Part shown: positions 1-8,988 of the stretch, piece after piece
How positions within the stretch are numbered: position 1 is the stretch's first letter
Layout: the number at the start of each line of letters is the position of its first letter
DNA from: Enterovibrio norvegicus_B
GTDB taxonomy: Bacteria > Pseudomonadota > Gammaproteobacteria > Enterobacterales > Vibrionaceae
DNA length: 64,000 bases
Assembly: GCF_002876705.1 (NCBI RefSeq)
Contig: NZ_MDAG01000007.1
Coordinates: forward strand, 124,001 to 188,000
Direction: 5' to 3'
Notes under the pieces: model-generated
Told to the model about the DNA's origin: nothing
The model's input: the letters and a program-made list of their open reading frames with translations, nothing else
Database searches by the model: none
Position numbers and translations under genes: made by a program

Positions 1-1947
1 CACGGTGCCATCTAAATGGCCATCAAATACCTGACGACATACCTTACGGCGTACCGCCAAGCCTGAGATTAAGCGCTCAATCGACAAATGCCCCGCTTCG
101 TTCTGGCTGTTGTAAAACTCGATCGTACGACTCAGCGTTTCGTATGACATGATTTCACCATCCACACGTAACCAATCCAATTTGTCCATGTAGCTTTGAC
201 ATTCTTCGGTGATTGTCGCCGCAGGGTGCCCTGTCATGGCCGACAACGCGGTAATACTGCGTTGCATCGCCTCTGGCGAGGTGTATTTTGACAAGGTGAT
301 TGTCAGTTCATCTGCATTGATTTCAACCAAATGCTTACGCAGCTTAACGCGGCGTCCCAAGCGCCCTCCCCGCTTCTCTTTACGCTGAATCGGTTCGAAT
401 TCACCGTCAATGATCTCGGAAAGCTGATCAAGGTCTTGCTTTGGCATGATCTCATTGCGAAGAGGGTTTGGCATGGTGGGTGCCAAGGATCGTTTCCCTT
501 CGTTATACGTTTTGGCACGAGAAAAACGGATCACCTCATCGACATTACATTTGATGTCCAAACGGTAATCTGGGTGCTTCTTGTCGTTGTCGAGTTGGTA
601 CACCGTTAAGTGGTAACCCCACAAGTTAACTGCAAACACATCTTCGGTTTGGGTTTCCTTTTTGGCCAGTTTTCGCAGCTCTCTGATCAAATCACTCGAA
701 AAACGTCGCCATTCGATGTTTCTAGCCATTTTCTGGTTTAGGTCGCTCAATGTCATGGAATCTTCCAATCGACGCGACAGGCGGCTTCTGAAGAGGCTGT
801 AGAGCTGGAATACCAAGGTATGCTGGCGCAAGATCTCTGGTGGGAACAAGAAAAAGTAATCTCGCGTCATCAATTCTTCGAAAAATGACGGCTCCCAGAC
901 CAGGATGTACAAATTAGGCTTAATGCGAATTTCGCCATCTTCACCTTCACGCGGCGCTTCTTCAGACGCAGTGATGGTGCGGGCAATAAAGCGAAAACGA
1001 TCACTTTTAAAGCCTTCAGGCATATTTTCACTCAACCAGCGTCCGGTCAGTTCATGAAGCTGGAAGTCAGTAAATTCGATGCGATCGATGCTCTCACGGA
1101 TTGAATCACGTGCAGGCCCGCTGTCCTTCTTGCCGCGTAGTGACAGAATGTCCGTGATATAGACTGGCGTCTTATTCCCAACTTTCTGTGTTTGTAGCTC
1201 GTAGTTTGGCAAATGATGATCATGGTACTGCACGGTCAACGTAAACAACGCAAATAAGGTCATCAGATCATCAACCGTCATGATCGATTTTGACGATCGC
1301 GTTTCAATGATCGCTTTGGTGCCACTGATCGCCACCATCGACTTTTGGTAACTCTTTTTCGTTCTTGGCGGTGCCAGTGCTTGGTCGATGATCCCAGCCC
1401 AGCTGGTTGGCGCGATCACAATGTGATCTTTCTCATCTTGCATCGATGGCGGTATACCTAAACCATGCTCGCTAAGCAGTTGCTTGTTGACGTGATTCTG
1501 CGCCAGCGCTTTCGAACGCTTTTGCTTTTCCATCACTTTGGTTCTTTCAGATTGCAGGCCTGCTGAGCCTAGCACTGAGATCAACTGGCTTGGGTTCACA
1601 AAACGGTGCAACATGGTTTTGCCCGCCAATCCCTCTTCGAATCTCACACCTTGCTGTGTAAACAAACCAATTTGTACCGCGGCTCTCAAGCGTTGTTGAA
1701 TGGCAGCGCGTGTTAATTGGCCTTCTGTTGCCTCAACAAGCTCAGTGGTAGAAACCACGCCGTCTTTTGAAGCAAAGCCTCTCAGTGAGATAAGATTAAG
1801 CAGTTCAAGAATACTTTTGGTTACACCACGGAAATGCTCGTATTGGGGTAACCAATCGATCAATTGCGCGTGTACTTCGAAAAGGTGACCATCCTTGTGT
1901 GATCGTGGTGCGGGGATCAGTATTTTTTCCGAGGGACTTGAGGCCAT
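1..1947 (-). CDS. rctB: RctB, chromosome 2 replication initiator (3' end cut by window edge)
   Basis: Initiator protein of the secondary Vibrionaceae chromosome. It binds iterons (12-mers) and longer control sites in oriCII and opens the origin. The frame reads without a stop from ATG at 1947 to base 1, giving 649 codons. The V. cholerae protein is about 658 residues, so only the last few codons are missing. The translation starts MASSPSEKILIPAP and contains RctB-typical stretches such as ESIDRIEFTDFQLHELTGRW, and further on WEPSFFEELMTRDYFFLFPP. The gene is divergent from parA2 across the origin, the usual arrangement on Chr2. Its promoter lies in the AT-rich, GATC-rich DNA from 1950 to 2130, so autoregulation through iterons there is expected from the family. 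Identification rests on my memory of the family plus the surrounding origin and parAB2 context. Confidence 0.96.
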   Translation of the reverse strand, partial: MASSPSEKILIPAPRSHKDGHLFEVHAQLIDWLPQYEHFRGVTKSILELLNLISLRGFASKDGVVSTTELVEATEGQLTRAAIQQRLRAAVQIGLFTQQGVRFEEGLAGKTMLHRFVNPSQLISVLGSAGLQSERTKVMEKQKRSKALAQNHVNKQLLSEHGLGIPPSMQDEKDHIVIAPTSWAGIIDQALAPPRTKKSYQKSMVAISGTKAIIETRSSKSIMTVDDLMTLFALFTLTVQYHDHHLPNYELQTQKVGNKTPVYITDILSLRGKKDSGPARDSIRESIDRIEFTDFQLHELTGRWLSENMPEGFKSDRFRFIARTITASEEAPREGEDGEIRIKPNLYILVWEPSFFEELMTRDYFFLFPPEILRQHTLVFQLYSLFRSRLSRRLEDSMTLSDLNQKMARNIEWRRFSSDLIRELRKLAKKETQTEDVFAVNLWGYHLTVYQLDNDKKHPDYRLDIKCNVDEVIRFSRAKTYNEGKRSLAPTMPNPLRNEIMPKQDLDQLSEIIDGEFEPIQRKEKRGGRLGRRVKLRKHLVEINADELTITLSKYTSPEAMQRSITALSAMTGHPAATITEECQSYMDKLDWLRVDGEIMSYETLSRTIEFYNSQNEAGHLSIERLISGLAVRRKVCRQVFDGHLDGTV

Positions 1948-2070
1948 CGTGCCACAGCTCCTTGTTAAGCCTGTAGAGTTATCAGAATACATGTGGCCGT
2001 AATTGAGCCATCTTTCCGAGAAGATTAATAGAAAAAAAATAAGAAAGAAAGATCTTTTTTATTGTTCCCT

Positions 2071-2124
2071 TTTAACTGATCTTTTTGATTAAGTATGATC
2101 TTACTGATTATATGATCTTATGAT
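2071..2124. other. Probable DNA unwinding element of oriCII
   Basis: AT-rich stretch next to the iteron array carrying six TGAT motifs (starting 2077, 2086, 2096, 2105, 2113, 2121), i.e. six ATCA on the bottom strand, at 8-10 bp spacing. In V. cholerae, RctB binds ATCA repeats on one strand of the melted ori2 unwinding element. The match in number, spacing and position supports the same role here. The role is inferred; the motif count is seen directly. Confidence 0.7.
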
Positions 2125-2189
2125 CTGGCCGTTCATAAGTCTGTAAGTGACTGATAGTAAAAAGGTAAAAATAGAGCACGATCGAAAGC

Positions 2190-2312
2190 ATGATCATGGT
2201 GTGCTTGGAAAGATGATCATTAAACACTTGAAAGCATGATCATTAGAAGCGTGAAACGATGATCATCAGGATATCGAAAACGTGATCATCGAACCTCCTA
2301 AAGCATGATCAT
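2190..2312 (+). repeat. Six phased RctB iterons of the minimal origin
   Basis: RTGATCAT occurs at 2190, 2213, 2236, 2259, 2282 and 2305, always exactly 23 bp apart, all in the same orientation. All six contain a Dam site. A 12-mer plus 11-bp spacer gives near two-turn helical phasing, as in the V. cholerae minimal ori2 array. Confidence 0.92.
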
Positions 2313-2326
2313 GGCAATTACACATG

Positions 2327-2335
2327 TTATCCACA
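2327..2335 (+). promoter_or_regulatory. DnaA box in oriCII
   Basis: Perfect TTATCCACA immediately after the last iteron. A DnaA box next to the iteron array is a known part of Chr2 origins, where DnaA is needed in addition to RctB. Confidence 0.85.
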
Positions 2336-2398
2336 AGCCAAAATAATAACTTTGCGCTCCCCTGCCCTTCATGATGTATTTATCCGTTATTTGGCCTT

Positions 2399-2951
2399 GG
2401 AAAAATGATCAAGAGAACGTCTTTTTGACCATGTTTCCGCCTTTACGGCTCAATATTCCAGCGACACTGATGGCGGCTGGTGGATGATGAGAATCCATTT
2501 ACACAAATTGAAACGACAACTAACGTATTTTAGACGGGAGACAATATGTGTCCGATGCCCGAAACAATGATCAAGTGAGTGTCTTTGTATTTCAATATTG
2601 TCATATGAATACGAGTTCGTGCTTCATGTTTGCCTTCTTTTCATTGAGTTAAGCCCATAGATCCAGTATTGAAAAGGCATGCACCGTAATTTGGTCGGTA
2701 CTTCATATCGTTCCGGTGTGTTTTATCCTTTCTATTTCACTGCCATTCCCCTTGATCATTCATTCGGAGGAATACGATCTTTATGTGTTCGTTCACGTTG
2801 AAATTTTGGGCACATCAACGCCTTGATCATTTATCCATAACTCACATTTAGGCTAGGAAAGATGATCAAGGAACAGTGAGGAGCGATTCGCAATGTAAAT
2901 ACTCGAAACCGCCTCTCTCTTGATCATCGTTGCGGAAACATGATCAAGTAA
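2399..2951. repeat. Scattered RctB 12-mers, replication-control region
   Basis: Core ATGATCAAG is present on the plus strand at 2405, 2567, 2862 and 2940 and on the minus strand ending at 2759, 2830 and 2927; the 2927 copy reads ATGATCAAGAGA. Several copies are preceded by GGAAA (2399, 2856, 2934). Irregular spacing and mixed orientation contrast with the phased array and fit the incompatibility/negative-control half of a Chr2 origin. I could not confidently align a 29/39-mer site. Confidence 0.8.
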
Positions 2952-3118
2952 AGCGTCAAAATAGGCCTGTTCGCCCTCTTTCAGTATGACTTTTTCATGT
3001 TATCCGATTTTTACTGACGATTTTCAGCATGATCGATAGTTGAATCGACAACGTCCGTAATTTAGCGCATTGTTATCACTGTTCCGTAGAAAGATCGGCA
3101 TTTGACCTGTAATATTGG

Positions 3119-3131
3119 TTTACATTGTAAA
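3119..3131. promoter_or_regulatory. parS2 centromere site (origin-proximal)
   Basis: TTTACATTGTAAA, a perfect inverted repeat matching the ParB2-binding consensus TTTACANTGTAAA. It lies about 180 bp upstream of parA2, so it could both anchor segregation and influence parAB2 transcription. Confidence 0.93.
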
Positions 3132-3309
3132 AAGGTGACGCTGTAACACTTTAAATCTATGATTTTTCGCCATGACAAAGTCACATTATTTTGTCGAATT
3201 TTTTCAAGGTTTTGTCATAAAGTGAGCGCCTTCTTACTTTTTATGCAGCACGTTCAGCTTTTTATTGTGCGTTACGTAAAGTGCTGTACAATTCAGTTAA
3301 TTCTCTTTT

Positions 3310-4533
3310 ATGGCGAAAAGAAAAATGAATAGGGAAAAGACGATACAAAATCTGCAGTCCATTGCAGAGCAAACCAAGCAGGTTCAAGCCGACCGCATTG
3401 AGATCGTGATGGAAGAACGTCATGATCAACTGTTCCCACCAATGTCAAAAGCACTGATGGAAACACGTTCAGGGTTAACTCGTCGTAAGTTGGATGAAGC
3501 AATTAGCCGCATGGAAGAAGCGGGTCATCAGTTTACGAAAAACAATGCAAACCATTACTCTATTACCTTAGATGAAGCACACCAAATTATGGAAGCGGCG
3601 AAAATGCCCGCTTTTCATCAGGGTAAAGGTGCAGGCCATAAGCCTTGGGTTATCAATATCCAGAACCAAAAAGGCGGCACGGGTAAATCCATGAGCGCGG
3701 TTCATTTGGCTGCTTGCATGGCATTGAACCTTGAAAAACGCTACCGAATTTGCCTGATTGACCTTGATCCACAGGGTTCTTTACGTCTTTTCCTTAACCC
3801 TATGATCAGTGTTAACGAGCAAGAGGGCATTTACTCGGCGGTGGATGTGATGTTGGAAAATACACCACAAGACGCCGATAGAGAGTTCATGATGAAGAAT
3901 GTTCTCTTGCCGACCCAATACCCTAATTTGAAAACGATTGCTGCCTTCCCTGAAGACGCAATGTTTAACGCTGAAGCATGGCAAAACTTGGCGACTAATG
4001 GTTCGCTGGATGTGGTTCAGTTGTTGAAAGAGAAAGTGATCGACACGATTGCTGACGAATTCGACATCATCATGATCGATACGGGCCCACACATCGATCC
4101 ATTGGTTTGGAATGCGATGTATGCGTCGAATGCCTTAATTATTCCTTGTGCAGCTAAGCGTTTGGACTGGGCATCTACCGTGAATTTCTTCCAGCATTTG
4201 CCGACGGTTTATGAAATGTTCCCCGAAGATTGGCCGGGTCTCGAGTTTGTTCGCTTGATGCCGACCATGTTTGAGGACGACAATAAGAAGCAAGTATCTG
4301 TACTCACAGAGATGAACTATCTGTTGAGTGACCAAGTGATGATGGCCACCATTCCTCGTAGCCGTGCATTTGAAACGTGTGCTGACACCTACAGCACAGT
4401 GTTTGATTTGACCGCGCAAGACTTTGAGGGCGGCAAAAAAACCTTATCTACCGCACAAGAAGCGGTTCACCGTGCAGGGCTGGAGCTAGAACGCGTGCTT
4501 CACAGCCATTGGTCGCAGCGAAATCAGGAGTGA
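3310..4533 (+). CDS. parA2: ParA2 chromosome-partitioning ATPase
   Basis: Cytoplasmic Walker-type ATPase that moves the Chr2 origin with ParB2. The protein has 407 residues: an N-terminal helix-turn-helix-like region (about 1-105, containing SGLTRRKLDEAISRMEEAG) as in plasmid-type ParA, then the deviant Walker A KGGTGKS at 121-127, Walker B-like LIDLDPQGS near 148-156, and IIMIDTGP near 255. The likely start could also be ATG at 3325 (MNREKT), because the related V. cholerae protein begins at about that point; neither start has a strong ribosome binding site. parB2 follows after 3 bp, so the two form an operon. Upstream DNA holds a parS2 site and AT-rich promoter-like sequence. Confidence 0.95.
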   Translation: MAKRKMNREKTIQNLQSIAEQTKQVQADRIEIVMEERHDQLFPPMSKALMETRSGLTRRKLDEAISRMEEAGHQFTKNNANHYSITLDEAHQIMEAAKMPAFHQGKGAGHKPWVINIQNQKGGTGKSMSAVHLAACMALNLEKRYRICLIDLDPQGSLRLFLNPMISVNEQEGIYSAVDVMLENTPQDADREFMMKNVLLPTQYPNLKTIAAFPEDAMFNAEAWQNLATNGSLDVVQLLKEKVIDTIADEFDIIMIDTGPHIDPLVWNAMYASNALIIPCAAKRLDWASTVNFFQHLPTVYEMFPEDWPGLEFVRLMPTMFEDDNKKQVSVLTEMNYLLSDQVMMATIPRSRAFETCADTYSTVFDLTAQDFEGGKKTLSTAQEAVHRAGLELERVLHSHWSQRNQE

Positions 4534-4536
4534 TAA

Positions 4537-5502
4537 ATGGCGATTAAAACTTCAGAACTGAACGCGCGTTTGTTTGGCAAAGCGGACAAGCGACGTGCAA
4601 CCACCGTGCAAGAAGCGCAAAAAGCGGCTTCTGAAAAAGCTGCGGTGATTGAGCTTTCTGTTGCTGGTGAAGCGACGGTTGAATTTGAACTCGTGCGTGT
4701 GGCAGCAGGGGAGGTGGTTTCTCGCACCTCTGTGTTTGCAGAGAATGCCCGTGAACAATCGTTTCTAAACGAACTCGCGTTATCCGATATTTTGGTGACG
4801 TTGAAGGACCGCGGTCAGCAATACCCTGCGGTTGGTCGTTGGTTAGACGGTAACAAGATTGAAGTGCTCGACGGTAGTCGCCGTCGCATGTCGTGTATTT
4901 TGGCGAAACAAGATTTTCTTGTTTACGTCGCCAGGGACATTAATAGCAAGCACGCAAAATTCTTGTCCGATGTCGCGAACGCACATAAGCCTTTATCACT
5001 GTTTGAACGTGGTAAAGAGATGCAAGCCATGCTTGACCGCGGCGATGTGCTCGATCAAAAAGAGCTGGCGAAAGTATGCCAATGCAGCGAAGCATTGGTA
5101 AGTGGCGCGCTAAAGGCGGCGTCTTTACCACTGCCGGTACTTCAAGCTTACCCAAGTGTTGCTGAACTTGGCCGACCAACGATCGTGAAACTTCACCGTT
5201 TGTTCTTCTCGCTAAGTCATGATGAGCAATCACAGCTTCTTGCAAAACTTGGCGAAGCGCCACTTTGGCAAACTGTTGATGCTCACGGCGTTAGCCGCAT
5301 TACGCGTGAAGTGACCATTATTATTGAAGATTGGCGTGAGTCACTGAAACCGTCAGTGAAGAAAGAATCGCCTGCGACTGACCTGATTAAAGGCCGTGTT
5401 AGCTATCGCCGTAAAGGTGATGCCTTGTCTATCAATCTTAAAAAGATGAGCGATGATGACGCACAAGCCATTCTTGATTTTATTGAATCTCGACTTGGCT
5501 AA
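4537..5502 (+). CDS. parB2: ParB2 centromere-binding protein
   Basis: DNA-binding partner of ParA2; loads on parS2 sites and spreads. 321 residues. The middle of the protein has the ParB/Spo0J signature region (RYPAVGRW-like segment QQYPAVGRWLDGNKIEVLDG, then SRRRMS), followed by a helix-turn-helix around QKELAKVCQCSEALVSGALK. Only 3 bp separate it from parA2, and its Shine-Dalgarno AGGAG lies inside the end of parA2, so translation is probably coupled. A strong terminator follows at 5524-5551. The five TTTACANTGTAAA sites in this window are its expected targets. Confidence 0.95.
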   Translation: MAIKTSELNARLFGKADKRRATTVQEAQKAASEKAAVIELSVAGEATVEFELVRVAAGEVVSRTSVFAENAREQSFLNELALSDILVTLKDRGQQYPAVGRWLDGNKIEVLDGSRRRMSCILAKQDFLVYVARDINSKHAKFLSDVANAHKPLSLFERGKEMQAMLDRGDVLDQKELAKVCQCSEALVSGALKAASLPLPVLQAYPSVAELGRPTIVKLHRLFFSLSHDEQSQLLAKLGEAPLWQTVDAHGVSRITREVTIIIEDWRESLKPSVKKESPATDLIKGRVSYRRKGDALSINLKKMSDDDAQAILDFIESRLG

Positions 5503-5523
5503 ACGCAAAATCTGAATCAAACA

Positions 5524-5551
5524 AAACGTGCCTGATGGCACGTTTTTTTTT
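5524..5551 (+). terminator. Rho-independent terminator of parA2-parB2
   Basis: Nine-base-pair stem AAACGTGCC / GGCACGTTT around a TGAT loop, running into a T tract, 21 bp after the parB2 stop. Confidence 0.9.
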
Positions 5552-5586
5552 GCTTGTCTCTTGGATACGGTATGATGAAAAGGTAG

Positions 5587-7641
5587 ATGACAACCTTGGC
5601 CATAACCGTGACTCCAAACGATTTTATCCAATTGCTTCAAGATGCCGCCGTAAAACGCGTGGTTCGATTTCCTGTTTTTGTTGCTGGCGATGAGGTAACA
5701 GTTTCTGGCTTTTTGGCGTTGGCGCCACCGTCATTGATTGTCAGTGATGTATTGCCTGGCGCCACACCTTGGCGTCAAGTCAAACGCCTATTGGGACAGG
5801 AAACTCACTCCCTTGCGCTCGATATCCGCCAAGGTTTCGATGTCGAAAAGCTCTGTGCCATTGCTGGATGTGTCAAAGGCGGTGAGTTGGTTTACTTCCT
5901 CGTTGGTGGGGAGGTGAGCGAGCGTCGTTTTTACCAACGCTTTAGCACTTTTTATCACCATGCCGATGCGGCCTACTTTAGCCAACATGGCGGCATGAAC
6001 CTACCTCAGTCGATATCCTCCTCTCAACATGTTCCTGAATACAGCTCATCGTTCACGTCATCTGGCATGACGCAAGATCAGCAATGTGCTGTCGATGCCA
6101 TCAAACAGGTTCTTAAAGGACACCGTCGCCGTCCTGCGCTCATCGTTGCAGACCGTGGTCGTGGCAAGTCTTCTGCAATGGGCATTGCGGCAGGACAAAT
6201 TTTGTCGTCCGACATTAAAACGGTATTGGTGACGTCGCCTTCTATTGCTAATGCAGAAACCCTGTTTCAACACGCGCTTGTTGACGGTGATTGTGAGAGG
6301 ACCAATAAATATCTGGTGACTTACAGTAATGGCAGCCAACTGAAGTTTGTCGCACCCGATGTTTTGCTTCAAGACAAACCAATGTGCGATTTGCTGTTGG
6401 TTGATGAAGCTGCAGCGATACCGGTTCCTATGCTCAACCAAATGTTGACGAGCTACAGTCGCATCGCTTTTTCCACGACTGAACATGGTTATGAGGGCAC
6501 GGGCAGAGCATTTAGCCTCCGTTTTAGAAGCCTTCTAAACGATAAAGCGAAAGGGTGGAAGGAAGTATCTTTGCACCAACCTGTTAGGTGGGCGCAAGAC
6601 GACCCGTTAGAGCGTTGGTTGTTCGATGCTTTCTTGTTTGATGCGGAGCCTCTTTATCCCGATAACATCGATGAGATAACGGTGCGCATTGTAGACAGAG
6701 ATGCGTTGCTTAAAGACGAATCGACGCTGAGGCAATTGTTTAGCATTTTGGTGACGGCACACTATCAAACATCGCCGAACGATTTACTGCAGTTGCTTGA
6801 TGATGAATCCCTCACTGTGTTTGGCGCGTTTGCACATGGCATGTTAGTCGGTGCTTTGCTTGCACAGAAAGAAGGAGGGTTTGATGGAGCGCTGGCGTCG
6901 GATGTTGTTGCTGGCAAACGCAGACTTCGTGGTCATTTGTTAGCGCAAAGTTTGGCGTCTCATACCGGTACGGTGGATGCGTTAACGTCAGTACTCATTC
7001 GCGTTTCTCGCATTGCCGTATTACCGTTATTTCAGCGAAATGGCATTGGTACCTTGTTGTTGAAATCCGCAGAGACCTATGCAGCTCGCGATGGTGTTGG
7101 TGTCATGGGAACCAGCTTTGGTGTGACACCTTCTCTTTGGCAGTTTTGGTCATCACAAGGCTATATACCTGCACGTTTAGGTATTCAGCGCGATGCGGCA
7201 AGCGGCACGCATTCGCTTCAATTGATTAAGACGCTTTCTTCTGCGCCAACGTGGTTTGACGATATTCAGGCACTGTGCTCTTCTAACTTCTATGCTCAAC
7301 TATCAGAACAATTCAGCCAGCTTGACCCATATCTTTCTGCTTTGTTGCTCAATGCTATGACCGAACCTGCAACATTGTCCGAGGCGCAAAATAGACAGGT
7401 TGCATTGTTTGCGTCTGGCGCGCTCGGCTATGATTTGGTTACGGGCAGTTTGTCGCAATGGCTTGTTTCTTGGCTATCTCGCCAAACAAAGACTATTTCG
7501 CTCGAAGACAAAGGCTGCCAGTTGATGGTTGCGCGAGTCCTGCATCGACAGTCTTGGGATGTCATTGCAAATGAATTTGGGTATCAAGGACGTAAAGACA
7601 CGGAACTGGCGATGCGACAGTGGGTCGCAATACACCATTAG
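5587..7641 (+). CDS. tmcA: TmcA, tRNA(Met) cytidine acetyltransferase
   Basis: Uses acetyl-CoA and ATP/GTP to make N4-acetylcytidine at the wobble position of elongator tRNA-Met. 684 residues, close to the 671 of E. coli. Domain order: N-terminal DUF1726-like region (1-140), RNA-helicase-like ATPase with Walker A DRGRGKSS at 189-196 and DEAA box VDEAAAIP at 272-279, GNAT acetyltransferase region (about 380-550, with ISRIAVLPLFQRNGIG-like sequence VSRIAVLPLFQRNGIGTLLL), and a C-terminal tRNA-binding tail. The ATG at 5587 is preceded by AAGGTAG. Next to parB2 but after a terminator, so independently transcribed; it may be co-transcribed with the PHP phosphatase 17 bp downstream. Confidence 0.95.
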   Translation: MTTLAITVTPNDFIQLLQDAAVKRVVRFPVFVAGDEVTVSGFLALAPPSLIVSDVLPGATPWRQVKRLLGQETHSLALDIRQGFDVEKLCAIAGCVKGGELVYFLVGGEVSERRFYQRFSTFYHHADAAYFSQHGGMNLPQSISSSQHVPEYSSSFTSSGMTQDQQCAVDAIKQVLKGHRRRPALIVADRGRGKSSAMGIAAGQILSSDIKTVLVTSPSIANAETLFQHALVDGDCERTNKYLVTYSNGSQLKFVAPDVLLQDKPMCDLLLVDEAAAIPVPMLNQMLTSYSRIAFSTTEHGYEGTGRAFSLRFRSLLNDKAKGWKEVSLHQPVRWAQDDPLERWLFDAFLFDAEPLYPDNIDEITVRIVDRDALLKDESTLRQLFSILVTAHYQTSPNDLLQLLDDESLTVFGAFAHGMLVGALLAQKEGGFDGALASDVVAGKRRLRGHLLAQSLASHTGTVDALTSVLIRVSRIAVLPLFQRNGIGTLLLKSAETYAARDGVGVMGTSFGVTPSLWQFWSSQGYIPARLGIQRDAASGTHSLQLIKTLSSAPTWFDDIQALCSSNFYAQLSEQFSQLDPYLSALLLNAMTEPATLSEAQNRQVALFASGALGYDLVTGSLSQWLVSWLSRQTKTISLEDKGCQLMVARVLHRQSWDVIANEFGYQGRKDTELAMRQWVAIHH

Positions 7642-7658
7642 ACAAATAGGGATGAACA

Positions 7659-8408
7659 ATGAAACTCGTTGCGGACACGCATACACATACGTTAGCAAGT
7701 GGGCACGCGTACAGTACAGTCATCGAAAATGCCAAGGCAGCGAAAGATGCTGGACTTACGTATTTATGTGTCACTGACCATGCTTCGACAATGCCTGGCG
7801 CTCCTCACTTTTGGCACTTTGTGAATCAACGCGTGATCCCAGACGTTTTAAGCGACGTGCGAATCATCAGAGGTACAGAAGCAAACATACTCAATGAGCA
7901 CGGTGAGCTTGATATGCCGACGTATGTTTACGGGAACTTGGAATGGGTGAACGCCAGCTTGCACGAGCCTGTCTTCCGTCCATCCTCTAAAGCCGCGCAT
8001 ACCTCAGCGATGATCGGCGCAATCAAAACCGGTCTGATAGACGCGATTGCTCATCCTGGTAATCCTTCTTTCCCCATCGATATGGAAGCGGTTATCAAAA
8101 CTGCTGCTGCGCATGGCGTGGCGCTCGAACTTAATAATTCTTCACTGAATGGGTCGCGAAAGGGGAGTGAGCCCAACTGTTTGGAAATCGCCGAAATTGC
8201 CAGAGATTGTGGCGCATTCATCTCAACTGGATCGGATGCACATTTTGCTTCCGATATTGGACGACTTGATGATGTTGCTAACATCATCAAAACAGTCGGC
8301 TTGCGAGAGTCCCAAGTTGTTACCAGTCAGTCGTCGATATTTGAAGAGTATCTGGAAAAGCGTCAGTCCATTCGCAAACGCAGGGTGTCGGAGCTTCTCG
8401 CGGGCTAA
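7659..8408 (+). CDS. ycdX: PHP-domain phosphatase, YcdX family
   Basis: Metal-dependent (typically trinuclear zinc) phosphatase/phosphoesterase of the PHP superfamily; in E. coli the YcdX homologue has phosphatase activity and affects swarming, the true substrate being uncertain. 249 residues, full length for the family (245). Metal ligands visible: DTHTHT (6-11), TDHAS near 41-45, a Glu in IIRGTEAN (about 73), AHPGNP near 131, and the C-terminal SDAHF. Shine-Dalgarno AGGGA lies upstream of ATG 7659. It follows tmcA by 17 bp and a parS2 site lies 4 bp after its stop codon. Confidence 0.9.
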   Translation: MKLVADTHTHTLASGHAYSTVIENAKAAKDAGLTYLCVTDHASTMPGAPHFWHFVNQRVIPDVLSDVRIIRGTEANILNEHGELDMPTYVYGNLEWVNASLHEPVFRPSSKAAHTSAMIGAIKTGLIDAIAHPGNPSFPIDMEAVIKTAAAHGVALELNNSSLNGSRKGSEPNCLEIAEIARDCGAFISTGSDAHFASDIGRLDDVANIIKTVGLRESQVVTSQSSIFEEYLEKRQSIRKRRVSELLAG

Positions 8409-8412
8409 TCGA

Positions 8413-8425
8413 TTTACACTGTAAA
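8413..8425. promoter_or_regulatory. parS2 site
   Basis: TTTACACTGTAAA, a perfect match to the ParB2 consensus, in the intergenic DNA after the PHP phosphatase gene. Confidence 0.92.
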
Positions 8426-8601
8426 GTAGGCAATCGGCACTGAAATTTAAAACGCACATATTTGATAAATCTGAATGTTATGCCATCTTGTGGAGGGGGC
8501 GTAAGCATCTAACATTCAATACAATATTGGAAATAGTATAAGCATATACTTAAATTTTGCTGCTTAGTGGGCTGTCTTGGCAGTAGTCGTTGGGAGGCAG
8601 T

Positions 8602-8988
8602 ATGGCGGAAGAATTCGAAAAGCTTTGTGATGCCCTGATCAGTGAATCGGGCGGGGAAGAAAACTGTAAACGTTTTCAAGAAAGGATTGAGTTAGGCAAC
8701 GGTGGAATACTTGCTCGTTTACATGTTCATCCGTATCTAGATGTTGATCATGAAGATGATGACTTTGGGCATAAGGTCATTATTCGAGATGTAAGCAGAA
8801 GTGGTATTGGGCTGTTGTGCCATGATGAGTTAACGTTGGATTCTCTATGCATGTTGCATGTCGTTAATCTGACACCAGTGCAAGGCACGCTTATTTATCG
8901 TAAAGAAGAAGCTGACGGCCAGCATCGATATGGCTTTAGCCTTGATGAATGGCTGTCTGAAGAGAATCACCAACGTTTGTCTGTATAA
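8602..8988 (+). CDS. PilZ-domain protein (probable c-di-GMP effector)
   Basis: 128-residue cytoplasmic protein. The stretch VIIRDVSRSGIGLLC fits the PilZ signature (D/N)xSxxG; the upstream arginine motif RxxxR is not clearly canonical, so c-di-GMP binding is probable rather than certain. The start is ATG 8602 with GGGAGG six bases upstream; a longer frame from TTG 8590 includes this Shine-Dalgarno and is not used. Neighbours are a FapA-like gene and the Lap operon with LapD, both tied to surface behaviour, so a role in motility/biofilm switching is a reasonable inference. About 190 bp upstream carries a parS2 site and probably its promoter. Confidence 0.75.
   Translation: MAEEFEKLCDALISESGGEENCKRFQERIELGNGGILARLHVHPYLDVDHEDDDFGHKVIIRDVSRSGIGLLCHDELTLDSLCMLHVVNLTPVQGTLIYRKEEADGQHRYGFSLDEWLSEENHQRLSV

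Larger units (their letters stand above)
1948..3309. other. oriCII, origin of replication of chromosome 2
   Basis: Non-coding 1.36 kb between divergent rctB and parA2, densely packed with GATC (Dam) sites. Left to right it holds an AT-rich stretch with six TGAT motifs (2077-2124), six iterons at exact 23-bp spacing (2190-2312), a perfect DnaA box (2327-2335), then a scattered, mixed-orientation set of 12-mers with the core ATGATCAAG (2405, 2567, 2759 minus, 2830 minus, 2862, 2927 minus, 2940) and one parS2 (3119-3131). This matches the known plan of V. cholerae ori2: a minimal origin next to rctB and a negative-control region extending away from it. No protein-coding ORF in it looks real. Confidence 0.95.

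Noticed and set aside
2885..2900. CGCAATGTAAA, half of a parS2 site
   Set aside because: Only the right arm TGTAAA is intact; the left arm matches the consensus in four of six positions, so it is not called as a site.
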